Source of the DNA: an uncultured Lactobacillus sp.
GTDB taxonomy: Bacteria > Bacillota > Bacilli > Lactobacillales > Lactobacillaceae
Assembly (NCBI GenBank): GCA_946479925.1
Contig: CAMLHK010000003.1
Location: 39,059 to 103,058, forward strand
Length of the DNA stretch: 64,000 bases
Direction of reading: 5' to 3'
Made by a program: the position numbers and the translations under genes
Part shown: in pieces, positions 63,741 through 64,000 of the stretch
Layout of the letters: each line of letters begins with the position of its first letter
Position numbering within the stretch: position 1 is the stretch's first letter
Notes under the pieces: generated by a model
Databases searched by the model: none
Seen by the model: only the letters and a program-made list of their open reading frames with translations
What the model was told of the DNA's origin: nothing

Positions 63741-64000
63741 TTAAAATCTTTTTCTCCGAAAGATTAAATAGCCAGCAATCACAAAAATAAGAATATAGAC
63801 TAGACTACCCATTAAAAGCTCTTGATTTTTCAGGTGGGTAGTTAAAACATACATGCCGTAATTGGCATATTGCCTGGTTAAATCGACCATATTAAAGGGG
63901 TTCCATTTCATAATACCAACTAGCTTGCCCCCGTTCATTAAATCAGAAGAAATGTTTTGACCTATGAATGTCACTAACAGGCTTGCTGTAATTACAATTG
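63741..64000 (-). CDS. ABC-2-type permease, C-terminal part (5' end outside the window)
   Basis: The frame is open through the window edge; 86 residues are visible. It holds a hydrophobic stretch, the segment KWNPFNMVDLTRQYANYG, a final membrane helix (LVYILIFVIAGYLIF) and a basic RRKRF tail. This ending is typical of ABC-2 permeases of antimicrobial-peptide/lantibiotic-type exporters in lactic acid bacteria. It probably belongs to a separate operon upstream of the GntR gene. Too little is visible for a substrate call. Confidence 0.65.
   Translation of the reverse strand, partial: IVITASLLVTFIGQNISSDLMNGGKLVGIMKWNPFNMVDLTRQYANYGMYVLTTHLKNQELLMGSLVYILIFVIAGYLIFRRKRF

Noticed and set aside
1-64000. 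Search for tRNA genes, CRISPR repeats, insertion sequences and prophage genes
   Set aside because: None recognised by reading; the only RNA gene supported is rnpB.

Overview
The window looks like chromosomal DNA from an AT-rich member of the Lactobacillaceae, most likely the Lactobacillus delbrueckii/acidophilus group. The support is Firmicute gene order (topA-trmFO-xerC-hslV-hslU; recU/pbp1A next to ypsA-gpsB-rnpB; nth-dnaD-asnS-ypmB-dinG), a type B RNase P RNA, RexAB-type AddAB, a complete lower mevalonate pathway, and an LBP_cg2779-type small protein. The species cannot be named from the sequence alone. No insertion sequence, prophage, tRNA or CRISPR array was seen.

Layout. 1-13.4 kb is mostly plus-strand housekeeping: topA (3' end), trmFO, xerC, hslVU, an aldose epimerase-like gene, parE-parC, a LysR regulator and ppaC, with plsY and a small XRE regulator on the minus strand. 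13.7-15.25 kb is a 1.5-kb gene desert. It holds a perfect 15-6-15 palindrome with the 11-6-11 core of a dif site, and xerS follows directly. Gene orientation also converges on this point, with plus strand dominant to the left and minus strand to the right, so I read it as the chromosome replication terminus and dimer-resolution site.

16.3-31.6 kb is mostly minus strand: NUDIX, DegV, MarR, then (after plus-strand rqcH) a fhs-lspA-rluD-carA-carB run, a phosphoesterase, an rRNA methyltransferase, rnpB and gpsB. CarA and CarB are full length but have lost their catalytic residues. CarA lacks the glutaminase Cys and His. CarB lacks the metal-binding residues of both ATP-grasp halves, with the same Q-to-H and N-to-K changes in each half. 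They look like a retained pseudoenzyme pair and are the most striking protein-level observation here.

31.7-48.7 kb carries cell-wall and DNA-repair genes: ypsA, recU, pbp1A, nth, dnaD, asnS, ypmB, dinG, addA and addB. Nth and AddB have lost the cysteines that normally hold an iron-sulfur cluster. 48.8-52.8 kb is the plus-strand mevalonate cluster (mvk, mvaD, mvaK2, fni), which makes isopentenyl and dimethylallyl diphosphate. 52.9-57.9 kb holds a HAD phosphatase, an RsmF-type rRNA methyltransferase coupled to a MacB/FtsX-like membrane protein and a SAM-binding protein, then lepB and two small genes.

57.9-64 kb is a paralogous array: two GntR(YtrA-type)-ABC ATPase modules followed by one and three related permeases, each GntR gene preceded by the same 13-bp motif, plus the 3' end of another ABC permease at the edge.
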